Origin: Gnetum montanum
Lineage: Eukaryota; Streptophyta; Gnetopsida; Gnetales; Gnetaceae
Direction: 5' to 3'
Assembly: GCA_015680685.1 (NCBI GenBank)
Contig: MNCI01023868.1
Location: forward strand, 77,110-141,109
DNA length: 64,000 nt
Part shown: in pieces, positions 11,573 to 23,829 of the stretch
Layout of the letters: each line of letters begins with the position of its first letter
Numbering within the stretch: the first letter of the stretch is position 1
The notes under the pieces: model-generated
Database searches by the model: none
What the model saw: only the letters and a program-made list of their open reading frames with translations
Told to the model about the DNA's origin: nothing
Made by a program: the position numbers and the translations under genes

Positions 11573-12419
11573 TGTTAGGAATAGTATGTCATGCCTCATG
11601 TGTCTAATAAGATAAACAATAGATATATATATGCACTTTTTCATCATATAAAGTAAAAAAAATTATTTTTATTTTATTAAAATATTTATGAATAGATGTA
11701 ATTACATAATAGTCCCAAATCTCTCATCTCTTGAAATTTTAGCCTAATTTTTTTAAAAAATAGGCTTGTCCCATCATATTCTATTATGCCCTCATCATTT
11801 AGCTATAAATATGTGAAAAAATCATATTTATAAGAGATGTAATTAATGCCATTAAGGTAATTTAATGTTATAGCAATAAGATAGTTTATGTTACAAAATT
11901 TGTCACTGCAATAACTTTTATCATCCATCATCAATTCATCATATTCATGAATTCATTAATCTAAAAAGTTGAATAATCACATTCAAGGCCACTTTTTTGT
12001 AATAGATTTCAAATATCAAATCAACTCAAAGCAATTCCAAATTTTACAAATAGGTAGATTATTGAAAGAGCATTGTATCAAGTATTCACTCACTCCCTGA
12101 CTCTCTTGAATTGTAGAGATATTCATTGTGCAAATCACTAATTTCTATTCTAGATGCTGAATAGTTTTATTCAAGACCCCTTTTGGGTTAAATTTCAATT
12201 GCTCTAAAAGTTTACAAGCTTATATATTGCAAAACAAGCTTTCAAACAAGCCTAAGACCAATCCAAAACTAATATGAATCTAGAAGATATTAGAACTAAA
12301 AATTAAAAAAAAATTAGTTTTTCTTAGTTGGACCATCCACATCATCCAATATATTGGCTTGCCAAAAATCTAGAAAATAAAAAAAAAATTCAAATCTTCT
12401 TGCATTTGAAAAATCAACA
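11573..12419 (+). repeat. Copia 3' LTR (847 bp)
   Basis: Begins TGTTAGGAATAG directly after a purine-rich AAAGAAGGAA stretch and ends CAACA, standard Copia termini TGTT...AACA. Its distal ~340 bp matches the 5' LTR remnant 2344-2761. Very AT-rich. Confidence 0.8.
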
Positions 12420-12424
12420 AAAAA

Positions 12425-13375
12425 AACCTTCTAGGTGTCTAGCTCCTAATGACCTTTGGGTTTAAGGCATAAATCCCAAACTCCTAGAGATGTAACCTCA
12501 CAAGTTAACAACTCATAGGATGTTTGTATTGTTAGATGTCATATTCATAATCTTCTAATTTGAAATCTACAACCTGCTTGATTACAACAACTTTTCCTTT
12601 TACTAGTAATAGTTCCTTCCTACATCCTTTTTCTTTCTTATCTTTATCCTTAGCTCTATCTTATTCTACTTTTTCCTTAAAAATCTTCAATGCTATTTGA
12701 AAATTTTCATCTATTGTGTCCCACATCTTGTCAACTTTTGTCAAGATTTGAATAACTGATTTATGAATGGGTAAAGTTTTTCTTTCCACAACTTCCTTCA
12801 ATAGTGTTACTTCATCTGGCTCATAGAGACTAATCTCCTTTTTGTAGATAAAGAGATTCTTGTTGTACTCCACTACATATTTTCTCTTCTTAAGTTCATA
12901 TTTCTTCATTTCTACTTGATTAATTAATCTTTGAGTCCAATGGACTCTCATTTCTAATAGTCTTTCTTAGTCATAGATCCAAAGAATTTCCCTTGTATTA
13001 TTCCTAAGTCCATCTATGATATGGCATAGCTATTTCCTTTGAGAGAAGCCATGACTTGGACATTTATGTGAATTAGAAAATAATACATACCTAAGGCTAC
13101 ATCAAGGGATTAATGTTTGTCTTGTTGTTTCCACCTCTGAGTTTTCTTCCTTAAATTGGACACTTGAAAGTATGTTTGATACTTGTTGTTGAATAGCTCC
13201 AATATCATACTTTACCTTTTGATGGCTTTGAACTCTAAGAATTGATACCAAATTTTAGCTTCTTTGGTTAGTGTTCTTAGAAAAGGTTTCAACATTTTCC
13301 ATTCATTTTCTATGTTTTGCAGGGCATCGGCATCATGGAAAACTTGTAAATAATGTTGGGAATCTACATCAAGCT
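12425..13375 (-). pseudogene. gag: Older Gypsy gag fragment (element C)
   Basis: Minus-strand gag of the same family without LTRs. 13212-13469 contains VDSQHYLQVFHDADALQN, matching the DP(Q)NHLQAFHDACALQ block of the other gags (residues upstream of the match come from neighbouring LINE DNA). 12661-12951 covers RWTQRLINQ... and KMWDTIDENFQIALKIF. Near 12430-12540 a decayed zinc-knuckle/HLQEFGIYALNP segment follows. Runs to the right edge of the Copia element, which probably inserted into it. Confidence 0.7.
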
Positions 13376-14330
13376 TTTCTAGATATTTTTTTGGAACAAT
13401 GGCATATATGTTTTTCCATTTAATTCGAAAGTTGCTTATAATATTATTGCAAAGAATGATTTTATTCATAACAAATTTAATAAGGCTTAGAAAATGTAAT
13501 TATCATTACACTTAAAATGAAAGATATTTGGAAAGCTCATACATTTCCAAAACATTCGTATTTTTTTATGGTGTCTTATTCATCAAGGCCTTTCTATTAG
13601 CGCTTGTGTTAAACATATGAAAAATGTTTCTTCTCAATGTCCTCTTTCTAGAAGTAAAGACTCATTTTATCATGTTTTTTTAGTGTCCTATTGCTTAGCA
13701 TGGTTGGAAATGGACATCTAGAATTTGTAACACTTTTCAATTATTCATTACTAAAGTCATTCTTGGTAATCAGCCTACTTTGTATACTTCATTTCTTTGC
13801 ATTTGAAACTGTCTTTAACTCCTTGTTCTCTACTCTATTTGGAAGCTTCAATGTACAAATATTTTCCAATAGCAAGAGCATAACTATGACCTCTCTTTAA
13901 AAGTCAAATACTAGATTTCTAAAAATGATGTTTTTCAACTATAACTTCAAGCAAAAAAAAAACTTTCATAAAATTTGAACATTTTATTTGGTTTTTATAG
14001 TATGAATTTCTTTTTGTTTTGAAGACTCAAGGATAGGAAGTTTTCAACCTTTGTTTCTATTTATCCTTTATCTTTGATTGATATATTTTTTTTAGAGAGA
14101 GTTTTCTCCTTCTCTTTACAAAAAATCCTTTTGTAAGAAGTGAAAGCCCATGAGGGTACTTCTAAGTAAGGGTAAGGCCTAATCCTTTTCCTAATCTAAA
14201 GGAAATATTTTTCAAGATTTATTGTAAAGATGAAAACCTAAAAAGGCATCCTTAAAACTATTGGGCTTTTTCTTTAGACTTTCTCTTCAATGATCTAACT
14301 TACACTAAATTTTTTAATACATCACTTTCT
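13376..14330 (+). mobile_element. L1-type LINE 3' fragment
   Basis: Plus-strand remnant of the C-terminal end of a plant L1 ORF2. Broken frames give YVFPFNSKVAYNIIAKNDFI, then KHSYF/FLWC-type and CPLC...HVFF.CPIA, the zf-RVT zinc-finger arrangement typical of plant L1 elements, and SFLVISLLCILHFFAFETVF (open 13691-13900). The 3' part (about 14010-14330) is a non-coding tail. An inverted second copy lies at 54180-55228, and its tail alone recurs at 37740-38300. Confidence 0.65.
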
Positions 14331-14784
14331 CCTACCTTAAATGCCAATAATATGTGTCTCAAATGGTTAGCTCATTATCTTGTTAGGCAAGATATTGCTA
14401 GCTCAAGTTGCACTAAAGGTATTATTATATTCATTTATAATTATTTTCAAGTATCATGTTAACTATATATCTTGAGATGCACTTATACTTATTCTTTCAA
14501 ATCCTAATTTGACCATATGTCTAAAGGGTAAGACTCTTAATTTGAAAGATTCAAGCTATGGATGTAATTATAGTAGGCATTGCTCATCATTATCATCCCT
14601 TGCTCCTTCCCCACCCCCACCTTTCCCATCTCCCCCTCCCACAAATGCCCAACAACCCAAAAACAGAAGGAGAAGTCTTAAGGATTAATATTATTTAAAA
14701 TAATTTTTGAGTTTCACAACCCCTCCATTATTTCAAGTTTCAACATAATGTCTTCTCCCTATATATAATCAAGGGGTGTTAGAA
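14331..14784. other. No gene seen; AT-rich spacer
   Basis: Short run of AT-rich DNA between LINE fragments with a C-rich patch (about 14605-14645). I see no coding or structured feature. Confidence 0.5.
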
Positions 14785-15330
14785 CCCAAAACATATCATC
14801 ATCATCAGCATCCTAGCTTTGTCCCAACAAAATGGGGTGAGCTACATAAGTTCTTTTTTACTGTTTACCTCTATGAAGAGCTAGATCTTTATTTATTTGT
14901 AGTTTTTTCNGCCTCTATGAAGAGCTAGATCTTTATTTATTTGTAGTTTTTTCAAATCATCTTTGACTATTTTTCCCCATGTCTTCTTTGATATTCCTTT
15001 TAGTTGCTTTCTTACAATAGTAATGTAGCAACCTTTATTCATAGGATCATTGTCTGATCTTCTTTGCACATGTCCAAACTATCTAAGCCATAATTCTTGT
15101 AACTTATCTAAAATAGAAGTTACTCCAAATGTTTCTCTAATGTCTGTATTTTATAGCTTATCTTTTCTAGCAACATTCAACATCCATTAAAGCATTTTCA
15201 TTTCTACCACACTAATTTCTTATTCATGCCTCTTTGGTACTACCCAATATTTAACATCATATACAATAGTAGGCTTGATTGTTGTCCTATAAAATTTTTC
15301 ATTTGATTTTATTGCTATTCTTTTATAGTC
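14785..15330 (-). mobile_element. RTE-type LINE 3' end, minus strand
   Basis: Reverse strand reads the C-terminus of a plant RTE reverse transcriptase: KFYRTTIKPTIVYDVKYW-like start near 15300, RHE, FGHVQRR (near 15055-15080) and a final block ending with CCCCATTTTGTTGGGACAAAG and a GATGATGATGAT tail near 14795-14815, the simple-repeat tail typical of RTE. Homologous along its length to 36548-37040, which is in the opposite orientation. Contains the single N at 14910 with duplicated flanks. Confidence 0.75.
14869..14952. other. Assembly artefact: 41-bp duplication around one N
   Basis: 14869-14909 and 14912-14952 are identical (CCTCTATGAAGAGCTAGATC...) on either side of a single N at 14910. 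Same pattern at 20460 and 59508. Best read as two contig ends joined without merging their overlap. Confidence 0.85.
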
Positions 15331-15558
15331 AAATTAGAACTTTATAACTTAAAGCTTCCAAATCAAGGATCTTACCATTTGGCTTATACTACAACCCCAC
15401 ATCCCCCCTCCCCTCTCATACCTAAACAAAAATTATGTTTCCACATCTTGCTTCCCTATTATGTTGCTTATAGAAGGGGAGGAAGGTGGTAGGGGTGGGT
15501 AAGGTGGTGGAACTTGAAATATTTAATTTAGCAATATTTACTCCTAAGATGGGCTAGT
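15331..15558. other. Flank of element D with TSD copy CTAGT (15554-15558)
   Basis: Non-coding. CTAGT at 15554-15558 repeats at 36548-36552. The last bases before the insertion may continue, across the gap, into the RTE fragment at 36548, since AAGATGG(GCTAGT)GATGG could be the codons before ...LCDKR. Otherwise nothing recognised. Confidence 0.55.
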
Positions 15559-16440
15559 TGATGAGTGGCGAGGTACCCCTATGCCCAACCATACGAATCA
15601 CAGGCATTCACGTGTGATCCGGTTGAATTCTGTAGACTTTAATTACCAAGTATGCTAGAGCTAAATGGTGAGTTTGTGTTGTCATTCGTTGTCTTCCTAG
15701 TCTTCCTTGTGAAATGCAAGTGTATGGTTAAGTGTGACTGAGGCATAATATTTTTATCATTTTATGTTTTATCAACTTGATCGCCTAAAACAATAATGAA
15801 AGTGAGAGTAATTAAATGCTAAGTGAACTATTGTCTAATCTAGCCTAACACAAGTAACCATCCCCACTTCCCGGACACATCCTGAACTTCATGTAAACAT
15901 TGCTGGGTTGTCAAATGCTAACCATTTCTAAGCTACCAAGTGTCACATGTATGTTTGAAGGGGTCGTGCTTATGTATTTTAATTAATTTCTTAATTAATC
16001 AAAAGTAATTGTTGAATGAATAACGTTAAATGTGAACTGCATGAAATCACAATGTATAAATGCATAAAGAAAGAAAGTCTTAAGTGCTGCAAGGATGGAT
16101 TAAAGACCTCATCTTTATTACCAACACAATGGTGTGTTCAAGTACATCAATGCTTGAATAAAGATCCAATTACACTTAGACCTCTTGCTACGGGCACTTG
16201 GAAAATGTTCTAATTCTTGAATGAACAAACTGCAAGAATTTTACTACTTGACTAAAAAACTCTCCCCAAATCATGTGCCCAAGGCTTATATTTATAGGCC
16301 TAGGAATACCCCATGATATCACATACCCAATATCACATCTTGGGCCACGATATCGCATACCCAATATCATGTACCTGATATCACAACCACCCCAATATCG
16401 GATACCCAATATCAAGGCTCATGTAAAACATAATTTATCA
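15559..16440 (-). repeat. 3' LTR of element D (882 bp)
   Basis: TGATG...TTATCA termini, preceded on the minus strand by PPT TTTAGTTGTGGGGGTA (16456-16441). U3 array of ATATC/GATATC palindromes at 16310-16420 and TATA-like TATAAATATAAG near 16288-16299. Confidence 0.9.
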
Positions 16441-18479
16441 TACCCCCACAACTAAATGAAAACTCATCTTTGAGAATAGAAGAAGAGGAACAAGTTCCTT
16501 ACAAAATATATTAGCAGGTATGGAATTTTTGATTGACATGCAAAGTGACACAGAGGAAATAGACAAATATAGAAGTGCCTGAGCATGCATCATTACAATT
16601 GTGTACAAAATTAGGTGTTCATGAAAACACCTTCAAATCCAATGAACATCCAACTACTCTTGGCAACAGAAGAATGAGGGAGAGGCAGAAGAGATCCAAT
16701 GGTCATGAATAATCTCTCATGAGTGATATTGCTGCATCATCCCTGGTGAAGACAATCCCACTTCCAGTCCATGCTTCCCATTGCAATCACAACAAAATCA
16801 AGGATTAGTATATAAAGTGTAACACATAGCAGTTGAATACCTTGTCTTTTCAATGGTTATACCTAGCTAAGTTGTGATTGTGGTAGATTGGTTGCTTGAT
16901 AATGTTCATGGTAAGACTAACAAATAGGTTAGGTAAGAGAAGTAGTCCATAAAATTCAGAAAAAGCTTAACACAAGGAATATTGAAAATAGGGTATAGAA
17001 ATTCACAAAAATAAAAAGAAAGAAATCACTAAAAATAGTTGTAAATATGCGCACAATTGGATGGCATTGATGGGGTAAATAAAAAGAATTCGATTGTAAA
17101 AATGTCTATGGCTAAAGAACTTAACTTAATCGAACCAAAAGATATGCAAGTGGATCCTCCCTAAACCAGGCATAGGCCTTTTATGCCCTTTCCTAACTTC
17201 AAACCAAGGATTTTGTGGGCTCCATGGATGATTAATGGTTACAGAAGGTTAAGTACAAAAACCCAGAAGTAACTGACTAAGAATCTCAACACATCAAACC
17301 AGAACATCAAATTAAAACATGAAACTGACAGTGAGGTGAGACATAAAAAGCATAGATGGATGAGAGAGAGAATGAAATGGAGTTCCTAATTATGGTCACA
17401 TGAAGTCCCTTGTTGGATTTGTGATTAAATGACTCAATAGGATCCATCCTTAGTCTAGACCAAAACTAGCCATTTTCAGTGACTTTGCATTGACATTCTA
17501 AGACTAGTCCATCTCGTGAGACACAAAAATGCTCTTACAAAACAACCACCATTCCAAATTGGAGAAGCAGTAGGAGGTGATAAAGGGCCTTAGTTAGAGG
17601 AGACAAGACAAGTCTTATAAATAGTGCTTATAGTCCTTTTATTTGGTCTAAGGGGTGTGCTTTGAATTCCCATATTTTCTTTTCAATGGGAACCACACCA
17701 TGCAAAGACCCATGTGTTTTTGCATTTATTTTGTCCAAGGGGTATGCTTTGAATCCTCATCTTTCCTTCTTCTTATTTTTAATGAGGACCGCACCATGTA
17801 AGGACTTATTCAACTTCCTATTGTGGAATGACACGAAACAGTGAGAAGTTCATGAGAACACCCCCACACACAGGAAAATGAAAAGGCACAAAGAATACTA
17901 CATCCCTTTAAAGCCACATCCTATCCAAACCTTTGAATCCTTCCTAATTCTGAAAACTACACAAGTCACAAATTTATTAAAGTTGTATTAATGAAAAAGG
18001 GACTGCATGTTTCCAAAACAAGAAAAACCATAGAGTGTGTGGATGAGTGGATGATGTAGACTCACTACCTATTACATAAAAAGAAACCATGTCCTAGTTG
18101 TCAGTAATGACATTCAAAGTCAGAAACCAAACATCAACAATCAAATCACAAATGATACATACCACCATCAAGTAGCACATTACCATTATACCTGGCACCT
18201 TATTAGCAAAAAGAGTAGAAAATTACATCAAACATGAGAAAATATAAAAGAAAGTAAAAGATATTCAAAAAATATTAAATATACTAATGATGGTGTAAAA
18301 CAAAAACTTAGAAAAGATCAATAACCTAAAAAACAAAAAAATGTAAAATAAAGAATATGAAAAACAAAAGCTGTAAAACCAAAAATGTATAAAAAAAAGT
18401 TGAAAGACTAAGGAGCCGCTTAAAGTGTCGATATGGATGGCCATATCCCCCATGACTAAGTTGAAAGGAGGAGATCCAA
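16441..18479 (-). other. Non-coding 3' region of element D
   Basis: Homologous to the 3' regions of B, E and F. PPT motif at 16442-16452 and the related CCCCCATGACT (plus strand) at 18447-18457, at the end of pol. No env-like ORF seen. Confidence 0.75.
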
Positions 18480-19903
18480 AAGATTGAGCATGGTTGTCCA
18501 TCTTGCAATGTGTCTATTGAGTTGGTTGGCTTGGGCTCATGGAAAGGTTTCAGTTGTTCGATGTTGACTAATTGCTTCTTGTCTGGGTTGTTAGGTTTAT
18601 ATATGATCATGGCCTCAGATGAAAAAGTCTCTTCGATAATGTAAGGTCCTTCCCACAATGTTTGAAACTTGGTTCATTGAGGTACATGTGTAGGATTCTA
18701 GTAGAGAACCTTGTCTCCTAGTTAAAACTTGACATTTCTTATTTTGAAGTCATGGTGTTTTTTATTGAATACCTTATGCACTTCATTGGATGATAGGGCC
18801 ATTAATCAATTTTTATCTAGCAAATTAAGGTTCATTAATCTTTCCTTTTGTGCTAAACATAGATCCATGTTAAGGTCATAGGTTGTAGAGAGTGTATAGA
18901 GCTCAGATTGAATGGGCAATGTTGGTAGTTTTCTATACACAAGCTCATAGGGAGAATAAACTATGGGAAGCTTCCATGTGGAGTGATAGGCCCAAAGGGC
19001 ATTGTTTAGTTTGGTGCTCCAGTCCCTTCAGTACTTGCTAATAGTGCATGTTACAATTTTTATAATCTCTCAATTAGTGACTTCAACTTGACCATTGGCT
19101 TGAGGGTGATAAGGTGTTGTGAGTTTGTGCTTAATCCCCAAGTGCTGCATAATTTTTCAAAATGTGGCACCTGTGAAATGAGTTCCGTTGTCAAAAATTA
19201 ATGCATGAGGCACACAAAACCTATTTATGATGTTCTATTATACAAACCTAGTAGCAATAGTGGATGTATAGTCGATGACGGCTGCTACCTCTGCCCACTT
19301 AGTGCAATAGTCAGCCGCAACTATTATATACGCCTTTTCATTTAACATAGGCACAATGGGACCCATAAAGTCAATGCTCCAAATATTGAATGGCTCGAGA
19401 GGTTGAATCCATTGCTATGGCCCCTCCATTCGAGCTATTATTCCACCATTTCTCTGACAATGATCACATGCACAGACAAAATGGTGTGCATCTCTGAAGT
19501 TTGTTGGCCAGTAATATCCTGCCATGAGGTTTTTTATGATCATGCATCTCCCAGCATAATGGCCCCCATGAGCATCCTAGAGAATAGGTAGTTGATCCAT
19601 GTTAGGGACACACCAACGTACCAGGCCATCAAGGCATACTTTGTAAAGGTTCCCATTGATTTCCATGAAACTCTTAACCTAGTCAATAAATTATTGTTTC
19701 TTCCAGGTGTCCAGCCCTTGCGATAGTTCTTGCTTGAGCAGATAAGTAAGAATGGCATCATACCATCTTGGTTCATTGGGCATTTTTGCATTAATAGTCC
19801 CTGCAAAGAGATATTCATTAGGAAATTGATCAAATAAAGGACTTTCTTTCTCCTTGTCATCCCATCTTAGTCGTGATAAATGATTGGCGACCACATTTTT
19901 CAC
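18480..19903 (-). pseudogene. Element D integrase and pre-integrase region, broken
   Basis: Minus strand, from about 19903 (VVANHLSRLRWDDKE, end of RNase H) to 18480. Includes an H/C zinc-finger stretch near 19500-19560 and the core: NIWSIDFMGPIVPM (near 19360-19400, first Asp present), ALIFDNGTHFTG (near 19150-19190, second Asp present) and GQVEVTN (near 19080-19100, Glu present). C-terminal part 18658-18480 reads MWEGPYIIEETFSSEAMIIY...KPFHEPKP. Stops (for example after EVTN) look like C-to-T changes. Integrase inserts cDNA into the genome; this reading frame is interrupted. Confidence 0.82.
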
Positions 19904-20459
19904 ATCCTTTCAATCTACCATTGTGAGATCAAACTCTTGCAAAATCATGAGCCACCATATGACATGGGAGCTCATCATTGGTTTATTCATTAAAAATAAG
20001 ATGGTGCTATGATCTATGTGCATGAACACTTTATAACCAAGCACATAGTGCCTAAACTTTTCTAACGCAAACACCACCACCATCAACTCTTTTTCCGTAG
20101 TGGTGTAGTTCAACTGTGCACTTGCGATACTCCAACTTACACAGTGAGTGTAATATGGATGTCTTTGATCATCCATCTACATAAGCACTACCTCCAAAGC
20201 ATAATTTGATGCATTGATCATCACATGAAATGGCTTGGACCAATCAGGTGCTTGTAAAATTGGGTCTCAACAAGCTTCTGCTTCAGCTATTGAAATGTTG
20301 TTTCATGTGCAGGGGTCTAGACAAATGGTGCATTTTTCTTTGTTAATTCAACCAACGGCTTGGAAATTTTGAAAAAGTTCTTGATGAAGCACCAGTAGTA
20401 GCCAATATGACTCAGGAATGACCACACTTCTTTAACTATTTTTGGTTGATGGATTATTC
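19904..20459 (-). pseudogene. Element D RNase H, broken
   Basis: Open piece 19910-20176 reads MDDQRHPYYTHCVSWSIASA, then QLNYTTTEKELMVVVFALEKF, the RNase H core of Athila/Tat Gypsy elements. Just upstream (near 20190-20215) the motif expected as CDAS reads INAS, so the first catalytic Asp is Asn. Upstream still, RT C-terminal thumb/connection sequence runs up to the single N at 20460. Confidence 0.78.
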
Positions 20460-20505
20460 NAGAATGACCACACTTCTTTAACTATTTTTGGTTGATGGAT
20501 TATTC
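20416..20505. other. Assembly artefact: ~44-bp duplication around one N inside RT
   Basis: GAATGACCACACTTCTTTAA... at 20416-20459 recurs at 20462-20505 beyond the N at 20460. Counts as an unmerged overlap; any frameshift here should not be ascribed to the element. Confidence 0.85.
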
Positions 20506-21418
20506 CTTAGATGATCCTTATCTTTCTAGTGTCCATCTCAATTTTTGCTTTTGCGATACAGAGCCCCAAGACTATGCCTTCTTAGATCATAAGATGGCTC
20601 TTTTGCCAATTGAGCCAAAGGTTTGTTTCGACACATCTTCTCAACACCTACTCAAGATGGTCGAGGGCTTGCTCAAACGTAGTTCCATAGGTAGAAAAGT
20701 CATCCATGAAGACTTCTACCTTGCTACTAATTTGTTGTTGGAAAATGCTAAGGACTAATCATTGAAATGTAGCTAGGGAATTACATAGAATGAATGGCAT
20801 TTGACAGTAATCAAAAGTCCTCCAAGGACTTGTGAAAGTTGCCTTTGCTTAGTTCTCTGGTGTGATTTGGATTTGGTTATAGCCACTATAACCATTCAAA
20901 AAACTGTAGTAGCTATGCCCGGAAATGGTGGCCAACACTTGGTCAACAAAGGACAATGGAAAATAATCTTTGAAAGTTGTCATATTGAGCAGCCAGAAGT
21001 TGATGCACACCCGCCATTTACCTCTTTTCTTGGGCATGATCATGAGTGGGCTAACCCACTCACCATCTGCAACAGGGTAAATGAATCCTGTCTTAAGGAG
21101 TTGCTCAATCTCCTCTTTGACAATCTGCTTTAATTTGGGTTTCATTCGCTGCTGTAGCTATCATTTTGGCTTAATGGTAGGGTCAGTGTATATCTAGTGC
21201 TGGCATACTCTTGGATCTATTCCTGTGAGCTTAGAATATGACCAAGAAAAGGTTGCTAACCATTTTTTCACAACATTCATCAGCATGTTCTCTTTTCCTG
21301 TAGCAAATTTGGCATTAATAATGATCGACTTCCCATTTTTCAAGAACACATACTCCATTTCAGTTGGTCGTGTCTTTAATTTAAGGGATTCTTGTTTGAA
21401 ATTATCAAGAATCTCCAA
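20506..21418 (-). pseudogene. Element D reverse transcriptase, broken
   Basis: Minus strand. 21418-21194 is the segment before RT (MEILDNFKQESLKLK... IDPRVCQH). 21145-20849 is the fingers/palm N-terminal half: IVKEEIEQLLKTGFIYPVAD, WVSPLMIMPKK, WRVCINFWLLN, FLNGYSGYNQI (FLDGYSGYNQI is usual, so one catalytic Asp is Asn). After a frame break, FMDDFSTYG lies near 20687-20712 with both catalytic Asp residues intact. Frame breaks and stops prevent translation as one protein. Confidence 0.85.
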
Positions 21419-21635
21419 CTCTCCCCAATTAATATCGTCATTTACTCCCTCAAAGAGCTAGTGATGAACTTGCTTGAGTTCATCCATACTTGCAACATAA
21501 TCACACGTTAGGCCCTCAGTAGGTTCCATACACAATGTACTATTGCTAGAATCAGTTGTCAGCCACTAGGTGCCTTCTTGTTTTGTGGCCATCGTAGATA
21601 GACATCTTTAGATTTCAACTTCTGGTGCAAACTGC

Positions 21636-22110
21636 TTGCATGCAAAGATAGACATTCACTTCACTGACCATAGCTTCTACACACAATGGCACCCTAAATC
21701 GTTGTACGCAATACATGAAACCCTCTTCTTCTCAATCTTCCCAAATTCATTTTCTTTGGATATCTCTAAGGAAAGATTTTTAATTCCCATTTTGGCATCA
21801 ACAGTGCTTAACCATACCCTTTCCATAATAATTGGGAAGTCCCCCTTACAGTTCTCTACCTTGATTACTAGGAAGTTGGCAAGATACAATCACCCAAAAA
21901 TAGTGGTCACGATGTGTTCTACTAGTTCCAATGGAATAGTAATGGACTGGTTTGCCAGCTCCAGCCTAATGTTGCTCTTCTTCAAGAAAGGAAGGTTCCA
22001 CGTAGTGTACATCTCATGCGAGATCATATTAACATCGAAACCAGAGTCAAGAAGAGCTTTACAAGGCTCATTCCTAACAATTTACAAATATACTAAGGAA
22101 CTCCTAGGAT
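21636..22110 (-). pseudogene. Element D aspartic protease region
   Basis: Minus strand: EPCKALLDSGFDVNMIS near 22070-22020 (active-site LLDSG, where most retroelements have D[TS]G) followed by the NIRLELANQSI, GDFPIIM.R and DLSLEISKENEFGKIEKK segments (21889-21677). Same domain in E near 27476-27880 and F near 58760-58400. A 280-residue plus-strand frame over this stretch is an antisense shadow. Function: polyprotein cleavage. Confidence 0.8.
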
Positions 22111-23829
22111 CAACTAACTTCCTAGGTAGGTTGTCGACTCGAATCCAATTAGATACAACATGCATCAACATCATGGTATCAATTCAAGAGAGATTTTCAT
22201 TTGAAGGGGACTCAGATAAAGGTGATGCAGAGGAAGGTGGAGGAGCAAGGCCACAAACCATTGGTGTGTCTGAGGGCTTTGGTGGACTACGAGGTTGGAA
22301 GAAGGATCTTTTCTTTGATCATGATTCTAACCCACTTGGCTGGCTAATCGGTTGTAGATTAACTACCCTTCTAGCATTTCTTTGCTATGGTTGGACAGGC
22401 AATTCACCCTACATGGATGGAGCAAGTGGTAGCTATGCAAGAGGTGGAGGAGTAGGTGTAAGGATAAGAGGAACATGAGGATAGTAGGTGGTGTCCCTAC
22501 TTGCATATGGTAGTTGGTAAACTTCAAGAGGGTAGTGGTGAGGTTGGTAAGTAGCAACATGATCAGAAGAGTCTCGTGGAGATGAAGGTTGCTGAACATA
22601 ATAACCATAGGTATCTGGTTGCCGGTATGGGTACTGCTATCTTAGAGGTGCCAATGCCCACAATTGTGGTTACTACCACTGCTAGTACAATTCATAGGGT
22701 TGTGGTTCAGTTCCACTTGGATAGTATTGCTGTGGTTGGTGGAACCGTCGAGAATTGCCTTGTGGATAAGGCAATCTTTTGGATGTTTGCCTTTGTACAA
22801 GTCGTGGATGTAAGGCATACACCCTAGATTTCTACAAGTGTGACACAATTGGATAGCATCCCTTGGGATGTTCATACTGGTAGACATCACACCTACCATC
22901 ATTATCTGATTCATTATTTGTAACCATCTCTATCATAACCATCTTACCCTTACCCTTGGATATGTCACGTTTAGCTTCCTTACGTCTCTGGCGCTCATGC
23001 TTACCACTTTGTTCCTTGGACTCTTTAGCAATTTTTAAGATAGCTTAAAACTTATTGTCCATGGAGTCCCATAATTGATCAACCTTAGCCGTAATTTCAA
23101 ACTAAAATTTCTAGAGTGGTAAGGTTCTCTAATTAGCCACCTCATCTCTTATTGACTCATCTTCACTATCACAAAATTGAATCCCCCTTTTGCAAATGGA
23201 AGGGTCCCTATTATATTCCTCTACACTTTCTTGCTTTCTCAATTCTCACTTCTCCCTAGCTACCTACTTAATTAATTTTTGGATCCAATGGGCACTTAAC
23301 TCTATCAGTCTCCCTTGAGCAGAGATGCCAAGGGTTTTCCTTATTTCAAATTGCAGCCCATCTATAATATGATGGAGTTGATCAAACTAAGAATATCCAT
23401 GGATAGGACACTTATGCAACAGAGAGTAGTATCGACCAATAGCAGCATCCAAGGGCTCATGGTTTCCTTGTTTCCACCCTTGGATCTACTTCCTCAAGTT
23501 GGACACTTGGGAGTACATTTGATATTTGTCATTAAACAATTCTAACATTGTACTCCACTGCCTAATTGATTCCGATTCCAAGGATCAGTACTAGTTTTCT
23601 GATTCCTTAATGAGTGTCCTTGAAAATAATTTCAACTTCTACCAATCGTTCTTAATATTCTACAAGGCACATGCATCCTAGAGGACTTGGAGATGATTTT
23701 GCCAATCAGCATTTTAGCCTTCCTCAAACCAAGGGATGTTGTTCATGCCTAGCCTCTTTATTCTACTATCCTTTACATGCCTTGCTGGAATCCTCACGGC
23801 CTCTACAATGTTTAACATGCTCTAAGTGG
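22111..23829 (-). pseudogene. gag: Element D gag, C-terminal part (split by element E)
   Basis: Continues gag from 34653-35513. Order on the minus strand: a capsid-like block with NIKND(W)..KLKLFSRTL, then WKQGNHEPLDA, ELIK and a charged region, the zinc-knuckle-like CDVYQYEHPKGCYPIVSHL near 22845-22900 (second Cys changed to Tyr), and a Pro/Gln/Tyr-rich tail merging into protease. Many in-frame stops, most explicable as CAA/CAG/TGG changes. Confidence 0.78.

Larger units (their letters stand above)
2344..12419 (+). mobile_element. Copia retrotransposon, decayed, interrupted by elements A and B
   Basis: Plus-strand Ty1/Copia element: 5' LTR remnant (2344-2761), degenerate initiator-Met type PBS, protease/GAG-pre-integrase remnants (2926-3540), integrase (9690-10450), part of RT (10502-10910), RNase H (10980-11531) and 3' LTR (11573-12419). 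The order protease-IN-RT-RH is diagnostic of Copia. Element B (3563-9575) splits it between GAG-pre-integrase and integrase; element A sits in the 5' LTR. The right end abuts an old Gypsy gag, probably its insertion target. Multiple stops and a deleted RT core make it dead. Confidence 0.85.

Noticed and set aside
21636-22478. 280-codon plus-strand ORF
   Set aside because: Antisense to the gag tail and protease of element D, whose minus-strand motifs (LLDSG, LSLEISKEN) are clear. No domain in the plus frame.
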